Below are positions 22,746-32,153 of a stretch of 64,000 nucleotides of DNA, one piece after another; the first letter of the stretch is position 1; every line of letters begins with the position of its first letter. Position numbers and translations under genes: made by a program. The notes beneath the pieces are model-generated. The model did not search any database. It had not been told where the DNA came from and saw only the letters and a program-made list of their open reading frames with translations. Origin of the DNA: an uncultured Rhodopila sp. (GTDB taxonomy: Bacteria > Pseudomonadota > Alphaproteobacteria > Acetobacterales > Acetobacteraceae); the NCBI GenBank assembly GCA_903851415.1, contig CAINOE010000109.1, positions 183,241 through 247,240 of the forward strand, read 5' to 3'.

Positions 22746-22966
22746 TTCGCCAGTTCGCGCAACACCGCCCGGCGTTCCTTCATCACACTGCGCGCGACAT
22801 CCATCTGCGCGCCGAACTCAGGGTCCGCGACGGTCAGGCGCACGCCATCCGGCTGCTCCACGGCGTAGAGCGTATCGCCCTTCACCATGCCCAGCCTGGC
22901 CAGCAACTCCCTCGGCAGGATAACGCCCACGGAATTTCCGATCTGTGTGAGTTTCAAAGTCTGCAT
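22742..22966 (-). CDS. AbrB/MazE-type antitoxin paired with Doc
   Basis: The 74-residue protein is a SpoVT-AbrB swapped-hairpin DNA-binding protein (LKLTQIGNSVGVILPRELLARLGMVKGDTLYAVEQPDGVRLTV). Its C-terminal helix (FGAQMDVARSVMKERRAVLRELAK) probably neutralises the toxin. AGGAGG precedes the start. Doc is classically paired with Phd; an AbrB-type partner is a frequent variant. The operator is probably the palindrome just upstream of the gene, beyond hslU. Confidence 0.9.
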   Translation of the reverse strand: MQTLKLTQIGNSVGVILPRELLARLGMVKGDTLYAVEQPDGVRLTVADPEFGAQMDVARSVMKERRAVLRELAK

Positions 22967-22989
22967 GGCATGCCCTCCTGGCGTGCCCT

Positions 22990-23009
22990 CGCGTTATAAC
23001 ATAGGTTAG
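22990..23009 (-). promoter_or_regulatory. promoter/operator of the abrB-doc operon
   Basis: On the minus strand the sequence TATGTTATAACGCG contains a TATAAC -10-like element inside the perfect 8-base palindrome GTTATAAC. It lies about 30 bases upstream of the antitoxin start and just past the hslU stop, so binding of the antitoxin here would block transcription. Confidence 0.45.
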
Positions 23010-23018
23010 ACGGCGAGG

Positions 23019-24341
23019 CTACAGGATAAACCGGCTGAGGTCGCCTTTCTGCGCCAGCGGCGCCACTTTCTCCGACACGTACGCGGCATCGACAACGAAG
23101 GTCTCGCCCGCCCGGTCGGTCGCGGTGAAGCTGATATCCTCCAGCAGCCGCTCCAGCACCGTATGCAGCCGCCGTGCCCCGATATTCTCCACCCGATCGT
23201 TGATATCCGACGCCAGATCGGCCAGCGCATCCACCGCATCATCGCGGAAATCGAGCGTCACGCTTTCGGTGCCCAGCAGCGCGGCATACTGCTTCAGCAG
23301 CGAGTGCTCCGGCTCCGTCAGGATTCGTCGCAAATCGGCCCGGGTCAGCGGCAGCAGCTCCACCCGTATCGGCAGGCGGCCTTGCAGCTCCGGCAGCAGG
23401 TCCGACGGCTTGGCCAGATGGAACGCACCCGAGGCGATGAACAGGATGTGGTCCGTCTTCACCAGGCCATACTTGGTGTTGACGGTGGTGCCCTCTATCA
23501 GCGGCAGCAGGTCGCGCTGCACCCCCTCGCGGCTGACATCGCCGCCGCGGAAGCCGCCTTCCATCGTGCGGGCGCAGATCTTATCGATCTCGTCCAGGAA
23601 GACGATGCCGTTGTTTTCGGCGTGCGACACCGCGTCCTTCGTCAGTTGCTCATTATCCAGCAGCCGATCGGCTTCCTCGGCTTCGAGGATGCGGCGGGCG
23701 GACTCGACGGTCATGCGGCGCTTTTGCAACGGCCGGTTGCCCATCAGACCCTTCATCATCTCGCTCAGGTTAATCACCTGCCCGGGCGGCATCCCCGGCA
23801 AATCGAGCTGGCCGATCGGCGAACCGCCGGCATCGGCAACCGCGATCTCGATCTCCTTCTGCTCGAACTCGCCGTTGCGCAGCATGCGGCGGAATTTCGA
23901 GCGCGTGTCGGCGGCGGCTTCCTCGCCCACCAGGGCGGTGATCAGGCGTTCCTCCGCCGCCGTCTCGGCCTTGGCCTGCACGCTCTTGCGGCTGCTCTCC
24001 CGCAGCATGTTCAGGCTGGCGTCCACCAGGTCGCGGACGATGCTTTCCACGTCGCGCCCGACATAGCCGACTTCGGTGAACTTGGTCGCCTCGACCTTCA
24101 GGAACGGCGCCTGTGCCAGCTTCGCCAACCGCCGCGCGATCTCGGTCTTGCCGCAGCCGGTGGGGCCGATCATGAGGATGTTTTTCGGGACGACTTCCTC
24201 GCGCAGGGCTTCGGGAAGCTGCTGGCGCCGCCAGCGGTTGCGCAGCGCGATCGCGACCGCCCGCTTGGCGTCGTCCTGGCCGACGATGAAGCGGTCGAGT
24301 TCCGAGACGATCTCTCTCGGGGAGTATGTGGGGACTTCCAT
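23019..24341 (-). CDS. hslU: HslU, ATPase subunit of the HslUV protease
   Basis: The 440-residue protein is a full-length HslU. It opens with [35 protein letters not shown]. Walker A is GPTGCGKT at 59-66, the pore motif is in [17 protein letters not shown], and the insertion I domain spans roughly 110-225. Walker B is [12 protein letters not shown]. The conserved C-terminus DLSRFIL inserts into HslV. ClpY/HslU unfolds substrates in the cytoplasm and is usually heat-shock induced. It starts directly after the hslV stop. Confidence 0.98.
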   Translation of the reverse strand: MEVPTYSPREIVSELDRFIVGQDDAKRAVAIALRNRWRRQQLPEALREEVVPKNILMIGPTGCGKTEIARRLAKLAQAPFLKVEATKFTEVGYVGRDVESIVRDLVDASLNMLRESSRKSVQAKAETAAEERLITALVGEEAAADTRSKFRRMLRNGEFEQKEIEIAVADAGGSPIGQLDLPGMPPGQVINLSEMMKGLMGNRPLQKRRMTVESARRILEAEEADRLLDNEQLTKDAVSHAENNGIVFLDEIDKICARTMEGGFRGGDVSREGVQRDLLPLIEGTTVNTKYGLVKTDHILFIASGAFHLAKPSDLLPELQGRLPIRVELLPLTRADLRRILTEPEHSLLKQYAALLGTESVTLDFRDDAVDALADLASDINDRVENIGARRLHTVLERLLEDISFTATDRAGETFVVDAAYVSEKVAPLAQKGDLSRFIL

Positions 24342-24908
24342 CTAGATCGACTCGATGATGATGTTGCCGTTGGTGTAGACGCAGATGTCGGAGGCGATCT
24401 TCATCGACCGCCGGGCGATTTCCTCGGCCGACAGGTCGGGAACCGACATCAGCGCGCGGGCGGCGGCGAGGGCGTAGTTGCCGCCGGAGCCGATGCCGAT
24501 GACGCCATCCTCCGGCTCCAACACGTCGCCGTTGCCGGTCAGTGTGAAGCTGCGGTCCTTGTCGGCCACCGCCATCAGCGCTTCCAGACGGCGCAGGTAT
24601 CGGTCGGTGCGCCAGTCCTTGGCCAGCTCCACACAGGCGCGTTCGAGCTGGTTGGGGTAGCGCTCCAGCTTGCTTTCCAGGCGCTCGAGCAGGGTGAATG
24701 CATCGGCGGTCGCCCCGGCGAAGCCGGAGATGACGGTGCCGCCGGCGCCGATGCGCCGGACCTTGCGGGCGTTGCCCTTGACGATGGTCTGTCCCATGCT
24801 GACCTGGCCGTCGCCGGCCATGGTGACTTTGCCATCCCGCCTGACGCACAGGATGGTTGTGCCGTGCCATCCGATCGGATCGGCTCCGGCGTTTGTGAGG
24901 TTCTGCAT
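24342..24908 (-). CDS. hslV: HslV, peptidase subunit of the HslUV protease
   Basis: The 188-residue protein is HslV. A 16-residue propeptide precedes the catalytic Thr17 in [15 protein letters not shown]. It continues with [43 protein letters not shown] and [19 protein letters not shown], and ends near [14 protein letters not shown]. The threonine peptidase forms a double hexamer capped by HslU. The stop is immediately followed by the hslU start. I did not find a clear heat-shock sigma promoter upstream. Confidence 0.98.
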   Translation of the reverse strand: MQNLTNAGADPIGWHGTTILCVRRDGKVTMAGDGQVSMGQTIVKGNARKVRRIGAGGTVISGFAGATADAFTLLERLESKLERYPNQLERACVELAKDWRTDRYLRRLEALMAVADKDRSFTLTGNGDVLEPEDGVIGIGSGGNYALAAARALMSVPDLSAEEIARRSMKIASDICVYTNGNIIIESI

Positions 24909-25336
24909 AATGGACCTACATGGCGATCAACCGGACTCCGGGCAAGAGCGGCGTTTCAGTTGCGTGGCAGCGGCCGGGATTGGCGCGCGGCGAAGCGTCC
25001 GCATGATAGCGCAATTGCAACCATGCCGAGGGAATTGTCATCCTGTATACAGAAGCGTGACGGGCGGATCAGAGGGTGGCTTCATTGCCCCAGCTTTATG
25101 CTGTGATAGCCGGCGCGTGTCGGTAGTCGCCGGAGGGACGACCGTGCGGCGCACGCGGGCGGCGGGATTCGAGCGGAACCACGCCCGGTTCTACTCGGAC
25201 GAAGCGAGCAACCGCCTGCATGCCATGGCGGAGGGGATTGCGCCGCGGTTGCGGCAGGCGGCCTGAACGCCGGCCCTTCCCCTGATCAGGTTGACGCCGT
25301 ATGGACAGCGCCTCACAGGCGGACAGGGGACGTTGA
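24909..25336. other. divergent region between hslV and gshB
   Basis: This 428-base stretch separates the minus-strand hslV from plus-strand gshB. It contains the perfect 10-base palindrome CTGTATACAG at 25043-25052, a TGTATACA core like that of some GntR-family operators. A TATCAT -10-like element reads toward hslV near 25007-25012. The only reading frame with coding-like features is the 40-residue frame annotated at 25144-25266. Confidence 0.4.
25144..25266 (+). CDS. possible 40-residue basic peptide upstream of gshB
   Basis: GTG 25144 follows GGAGGG at a good distance and opens a short frame VRRTRAAGFERNHARFYSDE with C-terminus LHAMAEGIAPRLRQAA. It is basic and likely helical, and ends 70 bases before gshB. 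Nothing in it matches a family I recognise. It could be a real small gene, the tail of a lost gene, or chance. Confidence 0.3.
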   Translation: MRRTRAAGFERNHARFYSDEASNRLHAMAEGIAPRLRQAA

Positions 25337-26320
25337 ATGGCGCGCTCGCTCAAGGTCGCGGTCCAGATGGACCCGATCGGCAGCATCAACATCGATGCGG
25401 ATTCCACCTTTGCCTTGATGCTGGAGGCTCAGGCGCGTGGCCATTCGCTGTGGCACTACGAAGTGCGGCACATGGCATTGAAGGAGGGTGCCTCCCGCGC
25501 GGCAGGCGGCCGTCGCGAGGAACGGCTGTTCGCCCGCGGCCACGCGGTGACGATCGCCCGGTCGCATGGCGCGCACTATACGTTCGGACCGATGGAGACG
25601 CGGGACCTCGGTACAATGGACGTGGTGCTGATGCGCCAGGACCCGCCGTTCGACATGGCGTATATCACCGCGACCCACATGCTGGAGCATATCCAGCCCG
25701 GGACTTTGGTGGTGAACGACCCGGCAGCGGTGCGGAATGCGCCGGAGAAGATCATGGTGACGCATTTTCCCGACCTGATGCCGCCGACACTGATCACCTG
25801 GGACCTCGAAGCGATCCGCGCGTTCCGGGCCGAATACAAGGACATCATCGTCAAGCCGCTGTATGGCAACGGCGGCGCCGGGGTGTTCCGGATCAGGCCG
25901 GACGACGAGAACCTCGCCGCGCTTCTGGAGATGCATTTCGCCCGATCCCGCGAGCCGCTGATGTTCCAGCGCTATGAGGCCGCGGTCCGGCGCGGCGACA
26001 AGCGGATCATCCTGGTGGACGGCGAGCCGGCTGGCGCGGTGAACCGGGTGCCGGCCGAGGGCGAGGCGCGATCGAACATGCATGTCGGAGGCCGCGCGGA
26101 AAAATCGCTGCTAACCGCGCGCGACCTGGAGATCTGCGCCGCTATCGGCCCAACACTGCGAGATCAGGGGTTGATATTCGTCGGGATCGACGTGATCGGC
26201 GACTACCTGACGGAGATCAACGTGACCTCGCCGACGGGCTTGCAGGAGATCGCGCGGTTCGACGGGGTGCGGATCGAGACGGCGATCTGGGACCGTATCG
26301 AGGAGAAGGCGGGGGCGTGA
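25337..26320 (+). CDS. gshB: glutathione synthetase
   Basis: The 327-residue ATP-grasp enzyme matches bacterial GshB throughout. [32 protein letters not shown] is at the N-terminus, then [21 protein letters not shown] and [17 protein letters not shown] (nucleotide binding). [33 protein letters not shown] and [26 protein letters not shown] carry metal and substrate contacts. It ligates glycine to gamma-glutamylcysteine in the cytoplasm. gshA is not in this window. Confidence 0.97.
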   Translation: MARSLKVAVQMDPIGSINIDADSTFALMLEAQARGHSLWHYEVRHMALKEGASRAAGGRREERLFARGHAVTIARSHGAHYTFGPMETRDLGTMDVVLMRQDPPFDMAYITATHMLEHIQPGTLVVNDPAAVRNAPEKIMVTHFPDLMPPTLITWDLEAIRAFRAEYKDIIVKPLYGNGGAGVFRIRPDDENLAALLEMHFARSREPLMFQRYEAAVRRGDKRIILVDGEPAGAVNRVPAEGEARSNMHVGGRAEKSLLTARDLEICAAIGPTLRDQGLIFVGIDVIGDYLTEINVTSPTGLQEIARFDGVRIETAIWDRIEEKAGA

Positions 26321-26631
26321 GGATAGACCTCCGGGCGTCAGCGTAGCGGCCCGCATCGCGTTGGAAGCACCGTCACGGTTTGGCGCTGAAGCGCTGCCAC
26401 GCGGCGGCTTATTGCTGCGTTGCCGGCGCCGTCCCGGCCGTTGGCGTCGTTATGGTGCCGGCAATATGATGGCACCATGATTATTGTTGACGAAAATTCA
26501 TGTTGGGCGCATCAGGCGTCTGTCCGGCTTACCGGGCATGAGGCATCGGCATTTCGTCGTCACCACGGCCCGCCCGACTGCCGCGGCGAGCGGTTAACCT
26601 CCGGCGCGCCCAAAGTCAAACCGGAGACTCT
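26321..26631. other. intergenic region between gshB and the thioredoxin-like gene
   Basis: No gene is supported in these 311 bases. It contains the inverted repeat ATGGTGCC (26452-26459) / GGCACCAT (26471-26478) with an 11-base spacer GGCAATATGAT, followed by an AT-richer run with TTGACG near 26488. The repeat lacks a T tract, so an operator for the downstream thioredoxin-like gene is more likely than a terminator. Confidence 0.4.
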
Positions 26632-26961
26632 ATGTCAGGTCAGGTAGAACCCGTCAACGACCAAGACTTCGAACAACATGTCCTGAGGTCGGACGTCCCG
26701 GTGATCGTTTACTTTTCGGCAGAGCGGAGCGGCCCTTGCGAGGCGCTCAAACCGACGCTCCTGCAGGCCGCGGACGAGTATGACGGCAGGGTCAAGTTCG
26801 TCGAACTGGACATCGACGAAAATAACCAAACCGCACGAAGGTACGGTATCAGCGCGGCCCCGGACCTGATGATGGTCATTGACGGCTCGGTGGAGGGGCA
26901 TAAGGCCGGATTGATGTCCCGGGGTCAGATGACCACTTGGATCGAAGCCAACATCTGGTAG
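26632..26961 (+). CDS. thioredoxin-fold protein with SGPC active site
   Basis: This 109-residue protein has the thioredoxin fold from end to end (VIVYFSAERSGPCEALKPTL, VKFVELDIDENNQTARRYGISAAPDLMMVIDG). The cis-proline loop AAPDLM is present. The canonical WCGPC is replaced by RSGPC: the tryptophan is lost and the nucleophilic first cysteine is serine, leaving only the resolving Cys. It therefore cannot work as an ordinary dithiol reductase and may be a monothiol, redox-sensing or purely structural partner. The gene stands alone before a gene-poor stretch. No signal peptide is present. Confidence 0.85.
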   Translation: MSGQVEPVNDQDFEQHVLRSDVPVIVYFSAERSGPCEALKPTLLQAADEYDGRVKFVELDIDENNQTARRYGISAAPDLMMVIDGSVEGHKAGLMSRGQMTTWIEANIW

Positions 26962-27775
26962 CAGAATGGGCCAGGCGGATACGGCTGACGCTCGCTGGCT
27001 CCGCCGGTTGCGACGCTGATCGGCGTGCTCGGCATGCCAGCCGGCGAGCAGAAGGTGGCGATTGCGCGGCGCCAGATCGCCGGCACACCGTCACGCGTGC
27101 CGGAATCGGCGATCCGCACGAATGGATCGTCGATGTATCAACCAGCGGTTAAATGTTACAGTAACGCTTTACGCAAGGCGTGTACGGCGGCTGCAACGCC
27201 GGTTCGCCGGAATATCTCGAACTTGCCGGCCCGTAAACGCGGTTGCCACAATTTTGGCTGCTGGGAACCTCGTAGAGGCATGACAAATCTATGTTATTTG
27301 AAGGACAAAAGCCGGCCAGCGAAGCCGATGAGCGCGGGATTGACCAGCGGGTCAACGAGCTGCATCCGTAGCACGACGAAAGAGATTTTTTCCAACCTTT
27401 CGAAGGAGAATACATATATCTTCTGTGAACCGTTCGACATACATCGTGTTCCTGGACTTGGCAGGCTGTACCACGCACACCATGTCAGTTTTGTTGTGCT
27501 TTGGCCGATTTAGCAAGCAAACGCAAGCTCACGCCTTCGTGAAGTTACCTCCGCCGCCGACTCATTGCGTGGTCACCAGTATTACGCTACAAGACTCATA
27601 TCCAGTGTAATGGATATCGTTAGACATGGACATGTTACGAGCAAGTTCTCGCGACTGCCGAGGAAATACATTCGTCCCAGCGGAAAGTTCGTCAGCATTG
27701 GCGGGTCGCAGGGTGTCCAAGCGCAACGTAGGGTTGAACGTTGATCCTGATTTGCCAGCACAGGGGACGGACCGG
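26962..27775. other. gene-poor, lower-GC stretch
   Basis: No gene is convincing in these 814 bases. GC drops well below the neighbouring genes between about 27140 and 27620. The palindrome GTTACAGTAAC lies at 27155-27165. Short frames exist, for example a 26-codon one from 27290, but none shows family features. The frame of the XRE regulator stays open upstream to 27626, but the start at 27776 is better supported. The stretch may be a remnant of transferred DNA. Confidence 0.4.
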
Positions 27776-28240
27776 ATGACAGAACCACAGAGTGTCAGGA
27801 TGCCAGTTAAAAGGCACCGTCCAGGCGCGATCGATGTAAGTATCGGGTCACGTATCCGCTCCCGCCGGCTGTCGCTGGGCATGTCGCTGGAACAACTGGG
27901 TGCAGGGGTTGGCGTGACCTTTCAACAGATCGCGAAGTATGAGAGTGGCTTAAACCGGGTTGGCGCCTGCCGTCTGTGGGATATCTCCGTTGTGCTCGGT
28001 GTCACCATGAGCTTCTTTTTCGAGGACGCCCCGCCGGATGTCTCGTGCGACATCGATGGGAGGGCGGCCCGGCATACGGGTCACCGGCCGGACGCACCGG
28101 CTGCGCTCGCTGGCGAAGCAACCGGTCGGCGGGAATCACTGGACTTGCTCGAAGCCTATCATAATGTCGCCGATCCGGTAATGCGTAGAAATGTACTTAA
28201 TCTGATGCGGTCAATGTGTTCGGTTCGGCAGGAAGCCTGA
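27776..28240 (+). CDS. XRE-family helix-turn-helix regulator
   Basis: The 154-residue protein has an XRE domain near residues 20-75 (IGSRIRSRRLSLGMSLEQLGAGVGVTFQQIAKYESGLNRVGACRLWDISVVLGV), followed by SFFFEDAP and a short C-terminal helix region. This form is common in Alphaproteobacteria with many paralogues per genome. I start it at ATG 27776, preceded by AGGGGACGG; the frame is open to 27626 but the extra residues look non-conserved. No obvious target gene adjoins it. It lies in the lower-GC stretch. Confidence 0.82.
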   Translation: MTEPQSVRMPVKRHRPGAIDVSIGSRIRSRRLSLGMSLEQLGAGVGVTFQQIAKYESGLNRVGACRLWDISVVLGVTMSFFFEDAPPDVSCDIDGRAARHTGHRPDAPAALAGEATGRRESLDLLEAYHNVADPVMRRNVLNLMRSMCSVRQEA

Positions 28241-28439
28241 GCGCCACCCTGTTGGTGAATTCGCGAATAATGCGTTAAATCGCGCAGACCGGCAAATGAC
28301 CAACGAAGTCATCAATCGGTAAAGATTGCCGGGGCCGCGAACAGCGGGTCATTATCGTTACTTGTAGCCAGTAGATCTCATCGGCCGCGGATGCCGGTGC
28401 TCGACGCAGCGATGCGGGCCAGCGAAGGAGTATGGTGAC

Positions 28440-28919
28440 ATGCGAATGTTGGTAGTGGACACCGAGCCTTTGGCCGATCCAATTATCGACTGCCTTGGCG
28501 ACAGGCTGGCGGTTGAAGTCGATTACGCACGGACCGGGACGCCGGGTGCGCGATTGATCGGCACCGGCCAATATGACATTGCTCTTATTGACTCGTTTCT
28601 CCCGGAAATCCTCGGGACCGAACTGGCCGCATTCGCCGCCAACCAAAACACGCCGGCGCTGCTCATTTCCCGGCATCCGGCAACAAACACCAGGCTCGGC
28701 CACCTTGGCTTTCCCTACATAAAAAAGCCGTTCCACATCGACCGCCTCTGTGACGAAACCAGACGGGCGACCCAGGGAGGCGCCGAGGTCCTCCGCCGAA
28801 CGAAAGCGGCCGATACTCGTGTGCAGGCTAACCTCAAAGCGCTCGCAGTCGCCATTGAGCAGTCGAACCGGTTGTTGGATGGAATCAAATTTGAAATCAG
28901 TGTCCGAGGCCGCCGGTGA
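28440..28919 (+). CDS. orphan receiver-domain protein (CheY-like)
   Basis: The 159-residue protein looks like a response-regulator receiver domain: MRMLVVDTEP at the N-terminus with an acidic residue, DIALIDSFLPEILGTELA with the presumed phospho-accepting Asp51, LLISRH with Ser in the switch position, and FPYIKKPFH with the conserved Lys-Pro. The C-terminal 50 residues form a likely helix with no output domain. AAGGAG lies nine bases before the start. No histidine kinase adjoins it; the kinase at 4.1 kb is a formal candidate only. Confidence 0.75.
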   Translation: MRMLVVDTEPLADPIIDCLGDRLAVEVDYARTGTPGARLIGTGQYDIALIDSFLPEILGTELAAFAANQNTPALLISRHPATNTRLGHLGFPYIKKPFHIDRLCDETRRATQGGAEVLRRTKAADTRVQANLKALAVAIEQSNRLLDGIKFEISVRGRR

Positions 28920-29231
28920 TGTAGACGGTTCGCGCTCTCGCAATCCCCCATCTCGCCAGCCGTCGCAGCCCCTCGGCTCTGACATCGAACGCGATCATCC
29001 CCACTCCAAGGCCGCGCATTCCATACAGCCCGTAGATGCCGGCGCTCCGCCCCGGTTGTGCAGGAGATCCATAACTCTCGGAAGGGGCACGAGCGGCTGA
29101 CACAACCTGCTTCGGGTTTGCCGTTCCGATCCGCCGCAGACCGTGGTATCATATTACCACACAGGAAAACCGCTTGACCGCCAAGGGCCCCGACGCCATA
29201 ACCCGCGCCTTCTGAATAACCGGACCCTCAC
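28920..29231. other. intergenic region upstream of rplM-rpsI
   Basis: This 312-base region should hold the rplM promoter. The perfect 6-bp inverted repeat GTGGTA-TCATAT-TACCAC at 29143-29160 is the only AT-rich element and lies 72 bases before the rplM start. A minus-strand frame of 68 codons (28897-29103) contains YGLYGMRGLGVGMIAFDVRA, but it overlaps the receiver gene and has no neighbour or ribosome-binding site support. Confidence 0.45.
29143..29160. promoter_or_regulatory. inverted repeat upstream of rplM
   Basis: GTGGTA and TACCAC flank TCATAT, giving an 18-base palindromic site in the presumed leader/promoter of the L13-S9 operon. It could be an operator, or a small RNA hairpin in the leader if transcription starts upstream. 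Confidence 0.35.
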
Positions 29232-29699
29232 ATGCTCAAGACAACCGCGTCCATCAAACCGTCGGAGGTGACGAAGAACTGGGTGCTGATCGATGCCGAC
29301 GGCATCGTCCTCGGCCGCCTTGCCGTCGTCATCGCCAACCATCTGCGCGGCAAGCACAAGCCGCAGTTCACCCCGCATGTCGATTGCGGCGACAACGTCG
29401 TCGTGGTCAACGCCGCCAAGGTGAAGGTCACGGGCAACAAGCTCGACCAGTCGGTGTTCTACTACCACACCGGCTACGCCGGCGGCATCAAGGGCCGCAC
29501 CATCCGCCAGCGCCTGGAATCCCGCCACCCGGAGCGGGTGCTGGAAAAGGCGGTGGAGCGCATGATCACCCGCGGCCCGCTGCAGCGCAAGCAGATGAAG
29601 CACCTGCACATCTATGGCGGACCCGAGCATCCGCATGACGGCCAGCAGCCGAAGACGCTGGACGTCGCCGCGCTGAATCCGAAGAACAAGAGGGGCTGA
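29232..29699 (+). CDS. rplM: 50S ribosomal protein L13
   Basis: The 155-residue protein matches L13: [48 protein letters not shown], then [14 protein letters not shown] and a C-terminal [18 protein letters not shown]. It is one of the first large-subunit proteins to bind 23S rRNA. It is followed after four bases by rpsI, the universal bacterial order. Confidence 0.98.
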   Translation: MLKTTASIKPSEVTKNWVLIDADGIVLGRLAVVIANHLRGKHKPQFTPHVDCGDNVVVVNAAKVKVTGNKLDQSVFYYHTGYAGGIKGRTIRQRLESRHPERVLEKAVERMITRGPLQRKQMKHLHIYGGPEHPHDGQQPKTLDVAALNPKNKRG

Positions 29700-29703
29700 T
29701 TCG

Positions 29704-30240
29704 ATGTCTGGAATTCAAACCGGCACCCTGGCCGATCTGAAGGAAGCGCTGGCGGCACGGCAGGCCGCGGCGGAAGCGGAAGCGGTGACAACCGGCGCCC
29801 CTGCCCCGCTGCTCGCCAGCACCCAGCCGCACCGGGAGCCGAAGCGGGACGAACTCGGCCGCTCCTACGCCACCGGCCGCCGCAAGGAATCCACCGCGCG
29901 CGTCTGGATCAGGCCGGGCAAGGGCGAGATCATCGTCAACGGCAAGAAGGTGGTGCAGTATTTTGCCCGCCCGGTGCTGCGGATGCTCCTCACGCAGCCG
30001 TTCCTGGTCGCGGATCGCTACAACCAGTTCGACGTGTACTGCACGGTGACAGGCGGCGGGCTGTCGGGCCAGGCCGGCGCGGTGCGGCACGGCATCAGCC
30101 GGGCGCTGACCTATTATGAGCCGGAATTGCGCAGCATCCTGAAGGTGGCCGGGTTCCTGACCCGCGACTCCCGCGCGGTGGAGCGCAAGAAATACGGCAA
30201 GGCGAAGGCGCGGCGGAGCTTCCAGTTCAGCAAGCGCTGA
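29704..30240 (+). CDS. rpsI: 30S ribosomal protein S9
   Basis: The 178-residue protein is S9 with an N-terminal extension of about 50 Ala/Glu-rich residues, as seen in Alphaproteobacteria. The core reads [28 protein letters not shown] and [19 protein letters not shown]. It ends in the expected basic tail [11 protein letters not shown] that reaches the P-site tRNA. A strong terminator follows the stop. Confidence 0.98.
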   Translation: MSGIQTGTLADLKEALAARQAAAEAEAVTTGAPAPLLASTQPHREPKRDELGRSYATGRRKESTARVWIRPGKGEIIVNGKKVVQYFARPVLRMLLTQPFLVADRYNQFDVYCTVTGGGLSGQAGAVRHGISRALTYYEPELRSILKVAGFLTRDSRAVERKKYGKAKARRSFQFSKR

Positions 30241-30265
30241 TCCAGGTTTCCGGGTTTAGATGCGG

Positions 30266-30299
30266 AGCGGCCTCTTCCCTCGGGAAGAGGCCGCTTTTT
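30266..30299 (+). terminator. Rho-independent terminator of rplM-rpsI
   Basis: AGCGGCCTCTTCC (30266-30278) pairs perfectly with GGAAGAGGCCGCT (30283-30295) around a CTCG loop and runs into TTTTT. It lies 26 bases past the rpsI stop and ends the ribosomal protein operon. Confidence 0.95.
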
Positions 30300-30408
30300 C
30301 GTATCCGGACGCAGGCGCCAAAGCCGCCTCTCGTCTTAAGAGATTGTTCATCTTTCCCTGCTACGCAGACGTCCGGCCGCCAATCCAAGCAAAGGACGTC
30401 GAAACGCC

Positions 30409-32103
30409 GTGTCCCTCTTCAGCCGCCTCAAGCTCCGCACCAAACTGACGGCTCTGGTTGGCCTGTCGGCGGTGGCAATGGTCTCCATCGCCGTGATCGC
30501 CGCGGCTACGATCCACCAGCGCACGATCGATGACCGGATCGACAAGCTCCGGGCCACCATCCACGCCACCGTCGCGATTGCGACCGCGCTCGACGCCCGG
30601 GTAGGCGCCGGGGAAATCGCCCGGGATGTGGCGCTTGACCTGTTGCACCGGGACATCCGTGCCATTCGCTTCGACGGGGGTGTCGGCTATGTTTCGATCG
30701 TCGATCTCGCTACCGGAAACGTCCTGATGCATGGGGCGAATCCGGCGCTGGAGGGCAAGCCCAATCCGAATGACGCCGAGACGGGTCGCCCCATCTCCAA
30801 CTTCATCCTCGATGCCGTTCGGTCATCGGATGAGGGCGTGGCGAGGTACATGTACCCGAAGCCCGGCCAGACCGAGCCGCTGTCGAAGCTGGTGGTGGTC
30901 ACGAGGTTCTCGCCATGGGGCATGGCTTTCTATGCAGGGGCCTATACCGACGACCTGGATGCCGACTTCCATGCATCGCTTTTCCGCATGGTATGTTTCG
31001 GCGGTGCGATCATGTTGATTTCGCTTCTCGCCGCCTGGCTGATCAACCGTGACATCACCGTCTCGCTTGGCGGCCTGAAGGTCGCCATGCACCGGCTGGC
31101 GGAAGGAGACCTGGCAACGGAGGTCCCCGGTACCGGCCGGCTCGACGAAGTCGGCGAAATGGCGGCCGCGCTGCTGGTCTTCAAGGACAACATGACCGAG
31201 GCGGAACGCCTGCGGGCCGAACAGGATGCACTCAGGCAACAGGCCGCCGCCGGGCACAAGGCTTCCCTGAACGGCCTCGCGGACGGCTTCGAACGCCAGA
31301 TCGGCCGGCTGGCCGCATCATTGTCCGCACGCTCCACCGAGTTGGAAGCCACCGCCCGGTCGGTCACCGGCACGGCGAATGTCAGCAACCAGCAGGCTGC
31401 TTCCGTCGCTTCCGCCGCGGAGGAAGCCAGCGCCGGCCTGCAGACCGTCGCCTCCGCCGCGGAGGAACTCACCGCCTCCATCAGCGAGATCACCCGCCAG
31501 GTCGCGCAGTCCTCGAAGATTGCCGGCACCGCGGTCGATGACGCACGGCGCACCGATGGCATCGTCCGCGCACTGGCCGCCGGGGCGGAGCGCATCGGCG
31601 CCGTTGTCGGCCTGATCACCAACATCGCCAGCCAGACCAACCTGCTCGCGCTGAACGCGACGATCGAGGCGGCACGGGCGGGCGATGCCGGCAAGGGCTT
31701 CGCCGTGGTGGCGTCGGAGGTCAAAAGCCTCGCCACCCAGACCGCCAACGCGACGGAGGAGATTGGCGCGCAGATCACCCAGATTCAGGCCGCCACGCAT
31801 GAGGCGGTGGAGGCCATTCGCGCGATCTCGGCGACCATCGAGGAGGTCAGCGTGATTTCCACCACCATAGCCGCGGCGGTCGAGGAGCAGGGCGCGGCCA
31901 CGGCGGAGATCGCACGCAACGTCCAGCAGACCAGCCAGGCGGCACAGGCGGTGACCATCGGTATCGGCGGCGTCAGCCAGGCGGCGAGTGAAACAGGTAC
32001 GACAGCGGAAAAATTCTTGACTGCCGCGGCCGATCTGTCGAAGCAGGCAGACCAATTGGCCGGTGAGGCGCGCAGCTTCCTTACGTATGTCCGGGCGGCA
32101 TAG
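30409..32103 (+). CDS. methyl-accepting chemotaxis protein with single Cache sensor
   Basis: The 564-residue receptor has a first membrane segment at 12-34 and a periplasmic single-Cache domain at about 36-188 ([47 protein letters not shown]). A second membrane segment lies at 190-213 and HAMP at about 214-268. The cytoplasmic signalling domain has its tip at 403-440 ([20 protein letters not shown]...[12 protein letters not shown]). The start is GTG 30409. The signal sensed is unknown. Flagellar genes occur in the same window, so taxis is plausible. The next gene has the same type of sensor domain fused to cyclic-di-GMP domains. Confidence 0.95.
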   Translation: MSLFSRLKLRTKLTALVGLSAVAMVSIAVIAAATIHQRTIDDRIDKLRATIHATVAIATALDARVGAGEIARDVALDLLHRDIRAIRFDGGVGYVSIVDLATGNVLMHGANPALEGKPNPNDAETGRPISNFILDAVRSSDEGVARYMYPKPGQTEPLSKLVVVTRFSPWGMAFYAGAYTDDLDADFHASLFRMVCFGGAIMLISLLAAWLINRDITVSLGGLKVAMHRLAEGDLATEVPGTGRLDEVGEMAAALLVFKDNMTEAERLRAEQDALRQQAAAGHKASLNGLADGFERQIGRLAASLSARSTELEATARSVTGTANVSNQQAASVASAAEEASAGLQTVASAAEELTASISEITRQVAQSSKIAGTAVDDARRTDGIVRALAAGAERIGAVVGLITNIASQTNLLALNATIEAARAGDAGKGFAVVASEVKSLATQTANATEEIGAQITQIQAATHEAVEAIRAISATIEEVSVISTTIAAAVEEQGAATAEIARNVQQTSQAAQAVTIGIGGVSQAASETGTTAEKFLTAAADLSKQADQLAGEARSFLTYVRAA

Positions 32104-32153
32104 CCCGGGAGCATCGCCTCGGCGGCCGAGTCCTCGAATCGGGCGAGACTCGC

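Noticed and set aside
25043..25052. CTGTATACAG palindrome between hslV and gshB
   Set aside because: The TGTATACA core recalls GntR-family operators, but no regulator gene is near and ten-base palindromes occur by chance. It is mentioned in the region note only.
23163..25106. 647-codon plus-strand frame across hslUV
   Set aside because: It is antisense to hslU and hslV, two unmistakable genes, and has no recognisable domain.
27025..27513. 162-codon plus-strand frame in the gene-poor stretch
   Set aside because: The sequence has no domain, no consistent codon bias and changes character along its length; it is more likely chance or remnant.
28897..29103. 68-codon minus-strand frame between the receiver gene and rplM
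   Set aside because: Part of the product looks protein-like (YGLYGMRGLGVGMIAFDVRA), but it overlaps the receiver gene, lacks a ribosome-binding site and has no related neighbour.
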